Assembly: GCF_000013765.1 (NCBI RefSeq)
Contig: NC_007954.1
Location: 3,968,001 to 4,032,000, forward strand
Length of the DNA stretch: 64,000 nt
Origin: Shewanella denitrificans OS217
Lineage (GTDB): Bacteria > Pseudomonadota > Gammaproteobacteria > Enterobacterales > Shewanellaceae
Reading direction: 5' to 3'
Each line of letters starts with the position of its first letter. Position 1 is the stretch's first letter. A program made the translations under genes and the position numbers. This document shows positions 42,287 to 50,414 of this stretch, piece by piece. The notes under the pieces are model-generated. The model ran no database searches. It saw nothing but the letters and a program-made list of their open reading frames with translations, and was not told the origin of the DNA.

Positions 42287-42538
42287 ATGAACCCGATTAT
42301 TGCCATCTTAAAAGAACACAATGTCAGCGACGCTAGCATTAATCAGCTATTTCAAACCCTGACTGAAAATCCACTAATGGCGATGAATGCTATTACTCAG
42401 TTAGGGATCCCCGCGGAAAAACTACAGCAATTGATGGCCTTAGTGATGCAAAATCCAGGATTAATCAAGGAAGCCGTACTTGAACTTGGGTTGGATTTCT
42501 CTAAAGTCGAAGCGGCTAAGGCCCAGTTACAAAAGTAA
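42287..42538 (+). CDS. DUF2999 family small protein
   Basis: 83 residues, all alpha-helical by composition, no signal or membrane segment. MNPIIAILKEHNVSDASINQ, QLGIPAEKLQQLMALVMQNP and LGLDFSKVEAAKAQL fit the DUF2999 family, known mainly from Shewanella and Vibrio. Function unknown. The start follows the MITE by 89 bases, so the MITE may have displaced the original upstream region. A strong terminator follows. Confidence 0.8.
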   Translation: MNPIIAILKEHNVSDASINQLFQTLTENPLMAMNAITQLGIPAEKLQQLMALVMQNPGLIKEAVLELGLDFSKVEAAKAQLQK

Positions 42539-42559
42539 CTGCTGTGCCCAAGCTGTAAC

Positions 42560-42597
42560 AAAATGGCCAGTCTCTTAAGGATTCTGGCCATTTTGTT
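42560..42597. terminator. Bidirectional terminator between DUF2999 gene and the DUF3833 operon
   Basis: AAAATGGCCAG (42560-42570) and CTGGCCATTTT (42584-42594) form a perfect 11-bp stem with a 13-base loop; A and T flanks on either side make it work for the plus-strand DUF2999 gene and the minus-strand operon ending at 42620. Confidence 0.88.
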
Positions 42598-42619
42598 ATT
42601 TATCTTTCCACAGGCAAAA

Positions 42620-43150
42620 TTACTTGGGATCAAGTTTCTCGATATAGAGAATAATTTCGCCGACTTTAACACCAAATTTAGTCATATCCGTCTTGTTAAA
42701 TAAACGTTTATCGTCCATTAAATACATCCAATCATCTAAGCTTATCTGGTAAGTGCTGCCGTCAACCTCAATATTCATCTCGTATTGCCAAAATAGTGCC
42801 GAACCCTGAGTGCGGCCCCTAGCGGTACCCAGAATATCGCTGGCAGTGCCTGTGTAACTATTATTCGTTTCACGCACTAGCTGCCATATCCGGGTCATTT
42901 TCTCGCCATCGTCGAATACAAACCATTCTTTTATTTCGCCTTTATCGCCCTCCCAATGGGCTATTAAGTCAACCTCAAAACGGCGCAATAGCTTACCACT
43001 GCGATCGAATACCATGCCGTAGGCTTTGAGCTTACCTTCAAAAAATTGCTCTAGTTTTAATTCAGGAGAGGTGTTTTTATAGTCATCTAAACCGGCTGAG
43101 CCACAGGCACTCAGTAATAACAAAAAACTTAATAAGATTATTTTCTTCAT
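42620..43150 (-). CDS. DUF3833 lipoprotein
   Basis: 176 residues with a lipoprotein signal (IILLSFLLLLSAC, Cys16). The body (LEQFFEGKLKAYGMVFDRSG, GEIKEWFVFDDGEKMTRIWQ, DWMYLMDDKRLFNKTDMTKFG) matches DUF3833, a lipocalin-like envelope family. Last gene of the eight-gene ECF operon, overlapping the previous gene by 4 bases. The domain and its lipid-enzyme neighbours suggest a role in handling a modified lipid, which is inference only. Confidence 0.85.
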   Translation of the reverse strand: MKKIILLSFLLLLSACGSAGLDDYKNTSPELKLEQFFEGKLKAYGMVFDRSGKLLRRFEVDLIAHWEGDKGEIKEWFVFDDGEKMTRIWQLVRETNNSYTGTASDILGTARGRTQGSALFWQYEMNIEVDGSTYQISLDDWMYLMDDKRLFNKTDMTKFGVKVGEIILYIEKLDPK

Positions 43151-43674
43151 GAGGTTAACCCTAGCAATTGTGCTCTAAGTTTTGGTTGAGAAGTCTGTTG
43201 AGATAACCAGATCGATAAAAATGCAACGCCAAAGTCAGTATCCTCTACCCCACCTATGGCTTGTTCGCCAAGGTAGAACTGGCTCTCACCTGCTGGGCTA
43301 ATGACCAAGGTTAATACATCACCGGGGGCAACATCGGGCCAAATAACATTTAATGAAGTTAGCCAAGGTTGGATGCTGGCCTGATCATAGCCCAAGTGCA
43401 GCCATTGATCTTCGGTGGCATCGAGCAAGTCTTGCTTATCAATTTGCTTGAAATACTCAATCCGCAGAGCGGTTTCTTTGCTTGGGGTTAAATACGCCTT
43501 AGCATCACGCTTAACCGCGGCCGATAAGCCGCTATCTAGGCTATAAAATTCTGCCCGATACAAGCGCCAAAACAAAAAGCTCATTTCTCCAGCCCCCAGT
43601 TTATGCATCTTGTCCACCACAGTAGCTGATGTCATTGAGCTAAACAGCACAAGCAGTAACAGGTATTTATACAT
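43147..43674 (-). CDS. Chalcone isomerase-like periplasmic protein
   Basis: 175 residues with a signal peptide (LLLLVLFSSMTSA). YRAEFYSLDSGL, ALRIEYFKQIDKQDLLDATE, LVISPAGESQFYLGEQAIG and FGVAFLSIWLS follow the bacterial chalcone isomerase-like pattern, which in other organisms binds fatty acids rather than flavonoids. It sits between DUF2878 and DUF3833 and overlaps the latter. A secreted fatty-acid-binding or isomerising role is plausible given the operon; the enzyme activity is not shown by the sequence. Confidence 0.8.
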   Translation of the reverse strand: MYKYLLLLVLFSSMTSATVVDKMHKLGAGEMSFLFWRLYRAEFYSLDSGLSAAVKRDAKAYLTPSKETALRIEYFKQIDKQDLLDATEDQWLHLGYDQASIQPWLTSLNVIWPDVAPGDVLTLVISPAGESQFYLGEQAIGGVEDTDFGVAFLSIWLSQQTSQPKLRAQLLGLTS

Positions 43675-43725
43675 AGGACACCTCCATCTGTTGACTAACC
43701 TTGAGCTATCGCCCTGCGTTAACCA

Positions 43726-44238
43726 CTAGTGACTTGCGTGATTGCTAAACGCTCGAGTTACCAATAATTGATGACAATAAATCAGCCAAGGTAGCAATAA
43801 GGCCCATACGCACATTAATATGGCTAACAACCAAGGGGTTTCAAGGCTGGTTTCAAGGGCGCCAGCCTGGATGCCCGCCCAGTAACTGCTGGCCCCGCCA
43901 ATGGAGCCCAATAGCATCTGTATCGGTACACTCACCCGGGTTACCCAGAGTAAGCTGTGATTTAAACTGAGTATGAAAAAACACCACAAGAGCAATAGAA
44001 ACAAGGGAAATATCCCTTGCCCGCCACTGAAGACCTCAAAGTGCATCATCAACTTATCCACACATATCCCAATTGGCACTAAGAGGGTCAACTTGGCATC
44101 TGCCTTGGGCGTGGGAGAGAAGTAAAAATGCAGTGCCAACAGCAAGACCATAATCCAAGGTGCTTGAGTCGGATAAAATGCCGCACTAAACCAGGCGCAT
44201 TGAAATAAAAGCAGATTAAGCGGCCAAAATGGTTTCAT
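43726..44238 (-). CDS. DUF2878 integral membrane protein
   Basis: 170 residues with five or more hydrophobic segments (NLLLFQCAWFSAAFYP, WIMVLLLALHFYF, IFPLFLLLLWCFFILSL, LAILMCVWALLLPWLIYC). Matches the DUF2878 family, of unknown function, often encoded beside CFA-synthase-like and DUF3833 genes. The start lies 46 bases after the methyltransferase gene in the same operon. It may be a partner for the lipid-modifying steps at the inner membrane. Confidence 0.8.
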   Translation of the reverse strand: MKPFWPLNLLLFQCAWFSAAFYPTQAPWIMVLLLALHFYFSPTPKADAKLTLLVPIGICVDKLMMHFEVFSGGQGIFPLFLLLLWCFFILSLNHSLLWVTRVSVPIQMLLGSIGGASSYWAGIQAGALETSLETPWLLAILMCVWALLLPWLIYCHQLLVTRAFSNHASH

Positions 44239-44284
44239 ATTGATCCCTTGCCTTTCAAGTGCCTATTGGTGATAAGAGCCAAAG

Positions 44285-45565
44285 CTAATAATTGACAATG
44301 TCAGCGTCATTCTTGCTTACAAAACGCGGCTTACGAGCCACAAGATGATGAGTACTTATCACTCGCTCTCGAAAAGCCCCTTCGCAATAGCTGAAATAAA
44401 ACAGCCATAGGCGTTTAAACTCTTCGCTATAGCCAAGGCTTTTAAGCTCGTCCCAGCTATCTTCGAAGGCTAACCGCCAATCATGCAAGGTTCTGGCATA
44501 ATGCAGGCCAATATCTTGTATTTCGTGCACCACGAGATCGGTACGCTCTGCAAGCTGGGCTGTCATCACGGCAATTGAGGGTAAGCAGCCGCCTGGGAAG
44601 ATATATTTTTGTATGAAGTCGACCCCTTTTCTGTACTTGTCATAGCGGCTATCGGCTATGGTAATGGCTTGAATTAACATCTTGCCACTGGGCTTTAACA
44701 GCCCTGAACAAGTTTCAAAAAAGGCGCCTAAGTATTCATGACCCACGGCCTCGATCATTTCGATGGACACCAACTTGTCGTATTCCCCTGAGAGCTTACG
44801 ATAATCCTGTTTCAGTAAAGTGATCTTGTCTGTTAAGCCTAAGGCAATGATCTGTTGTTGAGCGAAGGCAAATTGCGCCTCTGAAATCGTAGTGGTGGTA
44901 ACCTTACAGCCATACTCTTGCGCCATAAAAATGGCCAAGCCGCCCCAACCTGTGCCGATTTCTAATACATGTTCACCCTCAGCCAATTCAAGGCGCTCAC
45001 AGATGGTGCGCATCTTATTCTGCTGAGCTTGGCTCAAAGACTGAGCTTGCTCGTTATAAATAGCGCAAGAATACAACATGCTGTTATCTAAAAAGCGCTC
45101 ATAAAGTTCATTGCCAATATCATAATGAGCTAGAATATTTCGCTTAGAACCCTGTTCCGTGTTGATATTTTTTCGCTTTATCAAGAGGTTTTTCAATTTA
45201 GCTAACCACTGCATTTTACTCTCTAAGGCATCTAGCTGAGCTTGGTTTCTAGCCATCACTTGCACTAAGCGGGTGAGATTTGGGCTCGTCCATTTTCCAT
45301 CAAGAAATGCCTCGGCCGCACCTATGCTGCCACCTGTGATTAAGTCTTTATAGAAACCAGTATCATGAACAACCAGTTGCCCCCTGAGTTCGGCGTCTCT
45401 TTGACCATGAATGCTAATGTGGTTAGGCTCGATAAGCTCTATGCTAGCACCTTGGATTTTATCTAATAAATTCAACACTAGGCTGCGATAGCTATTGTTC
45501 TTCACTGAGACTGTGACACTAGACTGCTGAACAAATTTATCTGTGGATTTAGCAAACTCTTCCAT
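44285..45565 (-). CDS. Cyclopropane-fatty-acyl-phospholipid synthase-like methyltransferase
   Basis: 426 residues from ATG 45565, which has GAGG six bases upstream; an in-frame start at 45640 runs into DUF1365 and is rejected. N-terminal lipid-binding part (about 20-110: ISIHGQRDAELRGQLVVHD, GGSIGAAEAFLDGKW) then the CFA-synthase fold. The SAM site is HVLEIGTGWGGLAIFMA, preceded by HYDIGNELYERFLD and SMLYSCAIY. VSIEMIEAVGHEYLGAFFE and DFIQKYIFPGGCLPS hold the bicarbonate and substrate residues of the family. Longer than E. coli Cfa (382). Expected to methylate unsaturated acyl chains of membrane phospholipid; cyclopropane formation is the default, other methylated products are possible. Confidence 0.9.
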   Translation of the reverse strand: MEEFAKSTDKFVQQSSVTVSVKNNSYRSLVLNLLDKIQGASIELIEPNHISIHGQRDAELRGQLVVHDTGFYKDLITGGSIGAAEAFLDGKWTSPNLTRLVQVMARNQAQLDALESKMQWLAKLKNLLIKRKNINTEQGSKRNILAHYDIGNELYERFLDNSMLYSCAIYNEQAQSLSQAQQNKMRTICERLELAEGEHVLEIGTGWGGLAIFMAQEYGCKVTTTTISEAQFAFAQQQIIALGLTDKITLLKQDYRKLSGEYDKLVSIEMIEAVGHEYLGAFFETCSGLLKPSGKMLIQAITIADSRYDKYRKGVDFIQKYIFPGGCLPSIAVMTAQLAERTDLVVHEIQDIGLHYARTLHDWRLAFEDSWDELKSLGYSEEFKRLWLFYFSYCEGAFRERVISTHHLVARKPRFVSKNDADIVNY

Positions 45566-45608
45566 CTGAACCTCACTGTTAATGTATCCCCAAAAAATCG
45601 CTATCCAA

Positions 45609-46436
45609 TTAAGATTTCTTATTGGCCTGCGGATGGGCAATAAAGGGCACTCGTTTTAACCATAACTTCAATGCTTGCCAATAAATGCCCAGTAACATAG
45701 ACAGGGTCATGGCAGGGCTAAATAACCAGGTTCTGAATAAATTAGCCGACGTTATTGGCCTTTTAGTTAACGCTAGGGTGGCATCAAACACCTTAGTCTC
45801 TTTATGATTTTCCACATGTACCATGGCGTGCTGGTCCGGAGGGCTGACGCGCCAGTGGTAATCCATGTCCAAATCCATAAAAGGTGACACATGAAACGCT
45901 TTCTTAGAAATCATCTCATCCGCTAAGGCCAACAAATAGTAATGTCTTTGCTTCCAGGGGGTATTGCTGACTTCTGCCAGCATGTATTGGCACTTATCCT
46001 TATCGTCGTAACAAAAAAATAAGTTTATCGGACTAAAATACAGCCCCATACAACGGCACTGGGCCAGTAAAAAGACTCTGCCGTTGGCCTGCCATTTGCC
46101 CCCTAGGGCATTCACTTTATTGCCAATACGTTGCTTTAAGCTGCCTGGTTCACTGCTGAGGTAATCTTTTTCATAAAATCGGATCGGGTTAAACCAGCGG
46201 CGACCAAAAATGACGCTGCGTTTTAGGATGGCGGGCAGGCCTTCCCCTCTGGACGAAGTCTCAACACAGCGCGGGTGCTCGAGGTTTAGTTCATCAAGAT
46301 CTAGCCCCATCATGTAAATCTGGTAACTAAACCTATGACCAATGGCACCAAAACGGCGATGACGCACCTTGCCAAGGTAAATGCCACTGTGCTCCTCGGC
46401 TGCGCCCTGCTTCACCTTAGAAGATGGAGTCATCAC
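45609..46436 (-). CDS. DUF1365 protein
   Basis: 275 residues matching DUF1365: IYLGKVRHRRFGAIGHRFSY, YMMGLDLDEL, FNPIRFYEKDYL, CRCMGLYFSPINLFFCYD, EVSNTPWKQRHYY and KAFHVSPFMDLDMDYHWRV. A hydrophobic stretch near 230-250 could associate with membrane. Function is unknown, but it is nearly always encoded between an FAD-dependent oxidoreductase and a CFA-synthase-like enzyme, as here, so the three probably act in one lipid pathway. Overlaps the upstream gene by 4 bases. Confidence 0.87.
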   Translation of the reverse strand: MMTPSSKVKQGAAEEHSGIYLGKVRHRRFGAIGHRFSYQIYMMGLDLDELNLEHPRCVETSSRGEGLPAILKRSVIFGRRWFNPIRFYEKDYLSSEPGSLKQRIGNKVNALGGKWQANGRVFLLAQCRCMGLYFSPINLFFCYDDKDKCQYMLAEVSNTPWKQRHYYLLALADEMISKKAFHVSPFMDLDMDYHWRVSPPDQHAMVHVENHKETKVFDATLALTKRPITSANLFRTWLFSPAMTLSMLLGIYWQALKLWLKRVPFIAHPQANKKS

Positions 46437-47686
46437 AGGCTTTGACCGAATCTGCGGGTCACATCTAAGGCACTGCGAACGCCGTCTTCATGAAATCCGC
46501 TATACCAATAGGCACCGACAAAATGACAGCCTTTTTTCCCGCAGATAAGCTCACGCTCTTGCTGGGCGGCGACACTGGCTTCGTTGAGTACCGGATGATG
46601 GTAAACAAAACGCCTTAACACTTTGTTGGGATCAATTTTTTCACCTTGATTCAAGGTGACGCAAAAAGTGGTATCACTCTCAATATTTTGTAAAATATTC
46701 ATGTTGTAGGTCACGCTTGCAGGCCGTGAGACTGTGTCATCTAAACGGTAATTCCAACTGGCCCAAGCCAGCTCTCTGTCGGGTAATAGGCTAATGTCTG
46801 TGTGCAGTATGACCTCATTAGGGCTATAAGGTATGCCGCCTAAAATCCGTGATTCATCAAGGCTGGGGTCGGCGAGTAAACGCAAGGCTTCATCGGAATG
46901 ACAGGCGAAAATCACCTCATCAAAACGCTGGCTTTGGCCATTCTCGAAATGGATTAACACGCCGTCCTCCCCTCGACTGACAGAGTCGATATCGATACTC
47001 GTTTGCACAGGCTTAGTCAGCGCGGCTAAGATCACCTCTACGTATGAGCGAGACCCCTTAGGCACCACTTTCCATTGGGGCCTATCGCTAATATTGAGCA
47101 GACCATGGTGATAGAAAAAGCGGATGAAGAATTTAAGCTCAAATTTTTTCATGTCAGATAAACTGGTGGACCAGATTGCCGCCCCCATAGGCAAAATATA
47201 ATGCTGACAGAAAAAATCAGAAAACTGATGCTGACGCAGAAAGTGACCTAAATTGGCTTCAGGATTAATGTTTCCCGTATAAAACTCGGCCTTGCATAAG
47301 CGATTAAACTTAAGTATTTCGCCAATCAAGCGCCAGAATTTAAGGCTAAACACATTGCTTCGTTGGGCAAACAAAGCATTGATACCATGACCATTATATT
47401 CAAATCCCGTCTGGCGATTGTGGACACTAAAACTCATTTGAGTATCTTGGCCTTCAATACCCAAGAGTGCCAACAAGCGGTTAAAATAGGGATAGGTTCT
47501 GTCATTAAAGACGATAAAGCCTGTGTCTATGGCGTAGTCCCGACCCAAATGATGCACATCCACCGTGGCCGTGTGTCCCCCGACATAATCATTTTTCTCA
47601 AATACACTGACCTCATGGTCTTTATCCAGTAAGTATGCGCAAGTTAATCCCGAGATCCCCGAGCCTATGATGGCAATTTTTTTCAT
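46433..47686 (-). CDS. FAD-dependent amine-oxidase-like oxidoreductase
   Basis: 417 residues. The N-terminal dinucleotide-binding motif MKKIAIIGSGISGLTCAYLL with downstream acidic VSVFEKNDYVGGHTATVD is typical of the amine oxidase/desaturase-type flavoenzymes. Further landmarks: YAIDTGFIVFNDRTYPYFN, PMGAAIWSTSLSDMKKF and the C-terminal FAD motif FVGAYWYSGFHEDGVRSAL. Cytoplasmic or peripheral; no membrane helix. With its DUF1365 and CFA-like neighbours it may oxidise or reduce a methylated acyl chain. The substrate is unknown. Confidence 0.88.
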   Translation of the reverse strand: MKKIAIIGSGISGLTCAYLLDKDHEVSVFEKNDYVGGHTATVDVHHLGRDYAIDTGFIVFNDRTYPYFNRLLALLGIEGQDTQMSFSVHNRQTGFEYNGHGINALFAQRSNVFSLKFWRLIGEILKFNRLCKAEFYTGNINPEANLGHFLRQHQFSDFFCQHYILPMGAAIWSTSLSDMKKFELKFFIRFFYHHGLLNISDRPQWKVVPKGSRSYVEVILAALTKPVQTSIDIDSVSRGEDGVLIHFENGQSQRFDEVIFACHSDEALRLLADPSLDESRILGGIPYSPNEVILHTDISLLPDRELAWASWNYRLDDTVSRPASVTYNMNILQNIESDTTFCVTLNQGEKIDPNKVLRRFVYHHPVLNEASVAAQQERELICGKKGCHFVGAYWYSGFHEDGVRSALDVTRRFGQSL

Positions 47687-48402
47687 GATGACATCCTTAA
47701 GGCCAGCCTACGCCAAAGCCCCTGGGGTAATATGGCTAAACATCTGATAAGAAATATAAATAATTTCGGGAAGGCAATCTCACTTTGCCCCTTTTCCAGC
47801 CCGAGAATAATATTTGTCGCCGCTTGCTCGCTGGTGATAAGCATTGGCATGGCAAAACGGTTACGCTTAGTGAGCGGGGTATCGACAAACCCTGGGTGAA
47901 CCAAGGTAACTTGGATTTGATGCTTAGCTAAATCTATGGCCAAGGTGCGACCAAGATAAGTCAGCGCCGCTTTTGATGCACCATAAGCCTCAGCCCTGGA
48001 CAAGGGTAAGAATTGAGCGCTGGAACTGATTAACACCAAGCGCCCCATGGGCTTTATCTGTGGCAACCAAGCTTGTAGACAATAAGCCACTGAAATTAAA
48101 TTGATGTTGATAATTTTTTCGAAACGCTTAGCGTCGAATGCCAGCGCATCATCGATGTATTCACAATCACCGGCATTTAACATCAGCAGGTCCAGTGGCA
48201 CTTGTTCTGGCGACAAGCTTGGGTAAGATCCATATTCAGAAAGGTCAAAACACAAGGTTTCGATATTGGGTGACACTGCCGCCAGCTCATTGAGTTTTTC
48301 ATGGTTTCGGCCACAGGCAATAATTTGGTGTCCAGCTTGGGCATACGCTAAGGTCAAGGCCTTACCTATACCCGATGTCGCCCCCGTTATCATGATGCGC
48401 AT
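47683..48402 (-). CDS. Short-chain dehydrogenase/reductase
   Basis: SDR of 239 residues. The NAD(P) glycine motif is TGATSGIGKALTLAY (residues 6-20); NAG appears as LMLNAGD; the active site has Ser (LVLISSSAQF) and YGASKAALTYLGR (Tyr-x3-Lys) with HPGFVDTPLT after it. A basic residue after strand 2 (CGRNHEKL) suggests NADP. The C-terminal hydrophobic tail (LFIFLIRCLAILPQGLWRRL) may touch the membrane. It abuts the NTF2-like gene and overlaps the FAD oxidoreductase by 4 bases. Confidence 0.9.
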   Translation of the reverse strand: MRIMITGATSGIGKALTLAYAQAGHQIIACGRNHEKLNELAAVSPNIETLCFDLSEYGSYPSLSPEQVPLDLLMLNAGDCEYIDDALAFDAKRFEKIININLISVAYCLQAWLPQIKPMGRLVLISSSAQFLPLSRAEAYGASKAALTYLGRTLAIDLAKHQIQVTLVHPGFVDTPLTKRNRFAMPMLITSEQAATNIILGLEKGQSEIAFPKLFIFLIRCLAILPQGLWRRLALRMSS

Positions 48403-48834
48403 CTATTGGCCCGCCCGCTGTTTAATGTATTTAATCACAGCACCTAAAAGCGGCACCTGCTCATACAACATAGCGCCAAGGTCGAAATAATCTCTATGAT
48501 AAATAACAAGATTATCTACCATCTGTAGCTGAGAGTGACCTTCAACTTTAATGCTAGCGCCACCAGCCAGCGCACTATGGCGCAGTGTCATGGTCCAGTA
48601 GATGGCAGCTTGGTTTTGGCTTTCCAGTAGTTGTTCGATAACGAAGTCACAGCTGATGACGCTCTGATACAGTTGCTTGAAATAGCCCTCTAAGGCCACC
48701 AAGCCCTTCACCTTGTGCATAGGGTCAATAAATTCCACCTCTGGATGGTAAATCGTGCCCAGTGAAGCCAAATTATCAGCCTTGAGTGAACTGTAGACAG
48801 AGATAAATCCTTGTAACCAAGATGACGGAGTCAT
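48403..48834 (-). CDS. NTF2/SnoaL-like protein, first gene of the ECF operon
   Basis: 143 residues with the cone-shaped NTF2-like pattern: WLQGFISVYSSLKADNL, LGTIYHPEVEFIDPMHKVKG, LEGYFKQLY, WTMTLRHSALAGGASIKVEG and VIYHRDYFDLGAMLYEQVPL. Such proteins are either small isomerases/hydrolases or binding proteins; the catalytic class cannot be decided. It leads the eight-gene operon; a promoter of the ECF type lies about 120 bases upstream. The SDR gene follows directly. Confidence 0.82.
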   Translation of the reverse strand: MTPSSWLQGFISVYSSLKADNLASLGTIYHPEVEFIDPMHKVKGLVALEGYFKQLYQSVISCDFVIEQLLESQNQAAIYWTMTLRHSALAGGASIKVEGHSQLQMVDNLVIYHRDYFDLGAMLYEQVPLLGAVIKYIKQRAGQ

Positions 48835-48951
48835 AGCCTTGCTTCCTATTATGTTTATCTTAAATAGTGCTCTGTGGGGGCATCAGCTAATAAGGCGCTG
48901 CGCTGAACACCTTATTAATATCGAGTCAATAAAGGGTAAATCTATAGAAAG

Positions 48952-48981
48952 TTAATACGTTACCAAGTCGAAGTAAGATCA
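48952..48981 (-). promoter_or_regulatory. Predicted ECF sigma (RpoE-ChrR type) promoter of the lipid operon
   Basis: On the minus strand: -35 TGATCT (48981-48976), 18-nt spacer ending ACG, -10 TATTAA (48957-48952). Spacing, the CG before the -10 and the base pattern equal two other sites at 50385-50414 and 51154-51183. It directs transcription into the eight-gene operon at 48834. Confidence 0.7.
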
Positions 48982-49045
48982 CTTTAACGAACGCTTTATT
49001 AAGAGTTGTAAAAATTAATAATCAACGGCCGCTTAGCCAATGACA

Positions 49046-49720
49046 CTAATAAATAAATTTACCTATGGGATTAAGCAACTGACTCATGCCTTGAGTGAAA
49101 CGAATGGCATCACTGGAAACGGTCAAACACACGCAGCCATCTGCGGTGGCAGGTTGATGGGTGTGGTTGCCATCGAGCCAGATAAAATCGCCGGTGTGGT
49201 ACTGGCCCATTTCATCTTCAAAACTTCCTTGTAATAACAAGGTAATTTCAAAACCTTGATGGGTATGACGGGGAACACTGCCACCGGGTGCGATATACAG
49301 CAGACTCATACGCCGCTCATCGTCTTGAAGGTCGAGCCGCGCACGGGATAAATTCCCTAGACCTTGCCAGGGTTTTAGTGCCACAGACTTAAGGGCTCTG
49401 GGTAAGGGGATCCGCTGCCCTGCAATGGCGATTTCAGTCACAGTTTGAGGCAGGGAGTCGTGATTATCTGCCGTTATTTGGGTAATAGTATCTATCATAG
49501 CCAAAGCATCTAAATCCATGTCTGAAGTATCAAAGTCTTCGGCATTGGATTCGAATTGGACCATGGCGGCTTGATCTGTCAACAGCTGAACTTGCGTTTT
49601 ACATTGGGCGCAAAGCTCCACGTGGCTGGCAATCATGATACTAATGGATGCAGGCAAGTCTCCATCAACAAAACTTGTTAATACTGGCTTGTGCGGGTGG
49701 TAATTAATCATGATATTCAT
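49046..49720 (-). CDS. chrR: ChrR-type zinc anti-sigma factor with cupin domain
   Basis: 224 residues. The N-terminal anti-sigma domain carries the zinc pattern His...His-x3-Cys-x2-Cys (HPHKPVL, then SHVELCAQC near residues 32-42). The C-terminal cupin (about 110-215) shows PRHTHQGFEITLLLQG (His-x-His-x5-Glu), DFIWLDGNHTHQP and a later Cys. In Rhodobacter, ChrR releases its sigma factor on singlet oxygen stress, needing the cupin metal site. It overlaps the sigma gene by 17 bases with the ATG at 49720, or 8 bases if the ATG at 49711 is used. The pair is therefore co-translated. Confidence 0.9.
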   Translation of the reverse strand: MNIMINYHPHKPVLTSFVDGDLPASISIMIASHVELCAQCKTQVQLLTDQAAMVQFESNAEDFDTSDMDLDALAMIDTITQITADNHDSLPQTVTEIAIAGQRIPLPRALKSVALKPWQGLGNLSRARLDLQDDERRMSLLYIAPGGSVPRHTHQGFEITLLLQGSFEDEMGQYHTGDFIWLDGNHTHQPATADGCVCLTVSSDAIRFTQGMSQLLNPIGKFIY

Positions 49721-50354
49721 CTCTCATTTGCAGCTTAAGCCTTGCCAATGCAAGTCTGAGTCGCGATTTAATGGTACCGAGTGGCACGTCAAGCTGCTGG
49801 GCTAACTGTTCTTGAGACAGGGATTGGAAATACACCCCTTTCACTACCGTTTGTTGTGAAGAAGGCAGCTTATTAATATGCTCACGCATGTGCTGTTCCA
49901 TCAAATGGTCGCTAAAGGTCTCTGACTCGGGGTTGTTTTCTGCTAGTGCTTGTTCCACAGGCCAAATATCATCACCTAATAGCTGTTCATTTCTGGTTTT
50001 AATTCGCCTTAACATATCGAAACAAGCATTACGCATTACGGTATAAACCCAAGTGGTTGCAGCCCCTTTCTCCCCATCATAAAGGTGAGCTTTGCGCCAA
50101 ACATTGGACATGGTTTCTTGCACCAGCTCATTGGCCTTGTCATTACTGCCTAGACGCTGCATGCCAAAACGCTTAATTTTAGGCGCAAAAAACTGAAACA
50201 GTTCAGTGAAGGCCTGCTTGTCTCTTTGATGACTTACCAAGCTAAGCCACTGATAAAGTTCAGTTTGAACTTGTAAATCAGTCAGATTAGCCTCGATTGA
50301 GCCATCCTTATTTGGCGCGCTGTTTTTCATGCTGCTACTCACACTGTATTGCAT
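49704..50354 (-). CDS. rpoE: ECF sigma factor of the RpoE-ChrR type
   Basis: About 216 residues. Sigma2 region: FTELFQFFAPKIKRFGMQRL, ANELVQETMSNVWRKAHLYD and ATTWVYTVMRNACFDMLRR. Sigma4 region: LPSSQQTVVKGVYFQSLSQE, LAQQLDVPLGTIKSRLRLAL. Linked to a zinc/cupin anti-sigma factor, it belongs to the ECF11-like group that recognises TGATC -35 elements, rather than to the RseA-controlled envelope-stress RpoE. Start ATG at 50354 (an in-frame GTG lies one codon before); GGGTGA precedes it. Its own promoter carries the matching box, so autoregulation is predicted. Confidence 0.9.
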   Translation of the reverse strand: MQYSVSSSMKNSAPNKDGSIEANLTDLQVQTELYQWLSLVSHQRDKQAFTELFQFFAPKIKRFGMQRLGSNDKANELVQETMSNVWRKAHLYDGEKGAATTWVYTVMRNACFDMLRRIKTRNEQLLGDDIWPVEQALAENNPESETFSDHLMEQHMREHINKLPSSQQTVVKGVYFQSLSQEQLAQQLDVPLGTIKSRLRLALARLKLQMRDEYHD

Positions 50355-50384
50355 CACTCACCCGCCACAACTGCACTGAATGAA

Positions 50385-50414
50385 TTGATACGCAGGCCAA
50401 CAGCAAAAGGATCA
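50385..50414 (-). promoter_or_regulatory. Predicted autoregulatory ECF promoter of rpoE-chrR
   Basis: Minus strand: -35 TGATCC (50414-50409), 18-nt spacer ending GCG, -10 TATCAA (50390-50385). The start would lie near 50378, leaving a leader of about 24 bases before the ATG. The TGA of the -35 box is also the stop codon of the upstream LON-domain gene. Confidence 0.72.

Noticed and set aside
49040..49234. 64-codon plus-strand open frame at the 3' end of chrR
   Set aside because: Antisense to the conserved cupin domain of ChrR and without coding signs.
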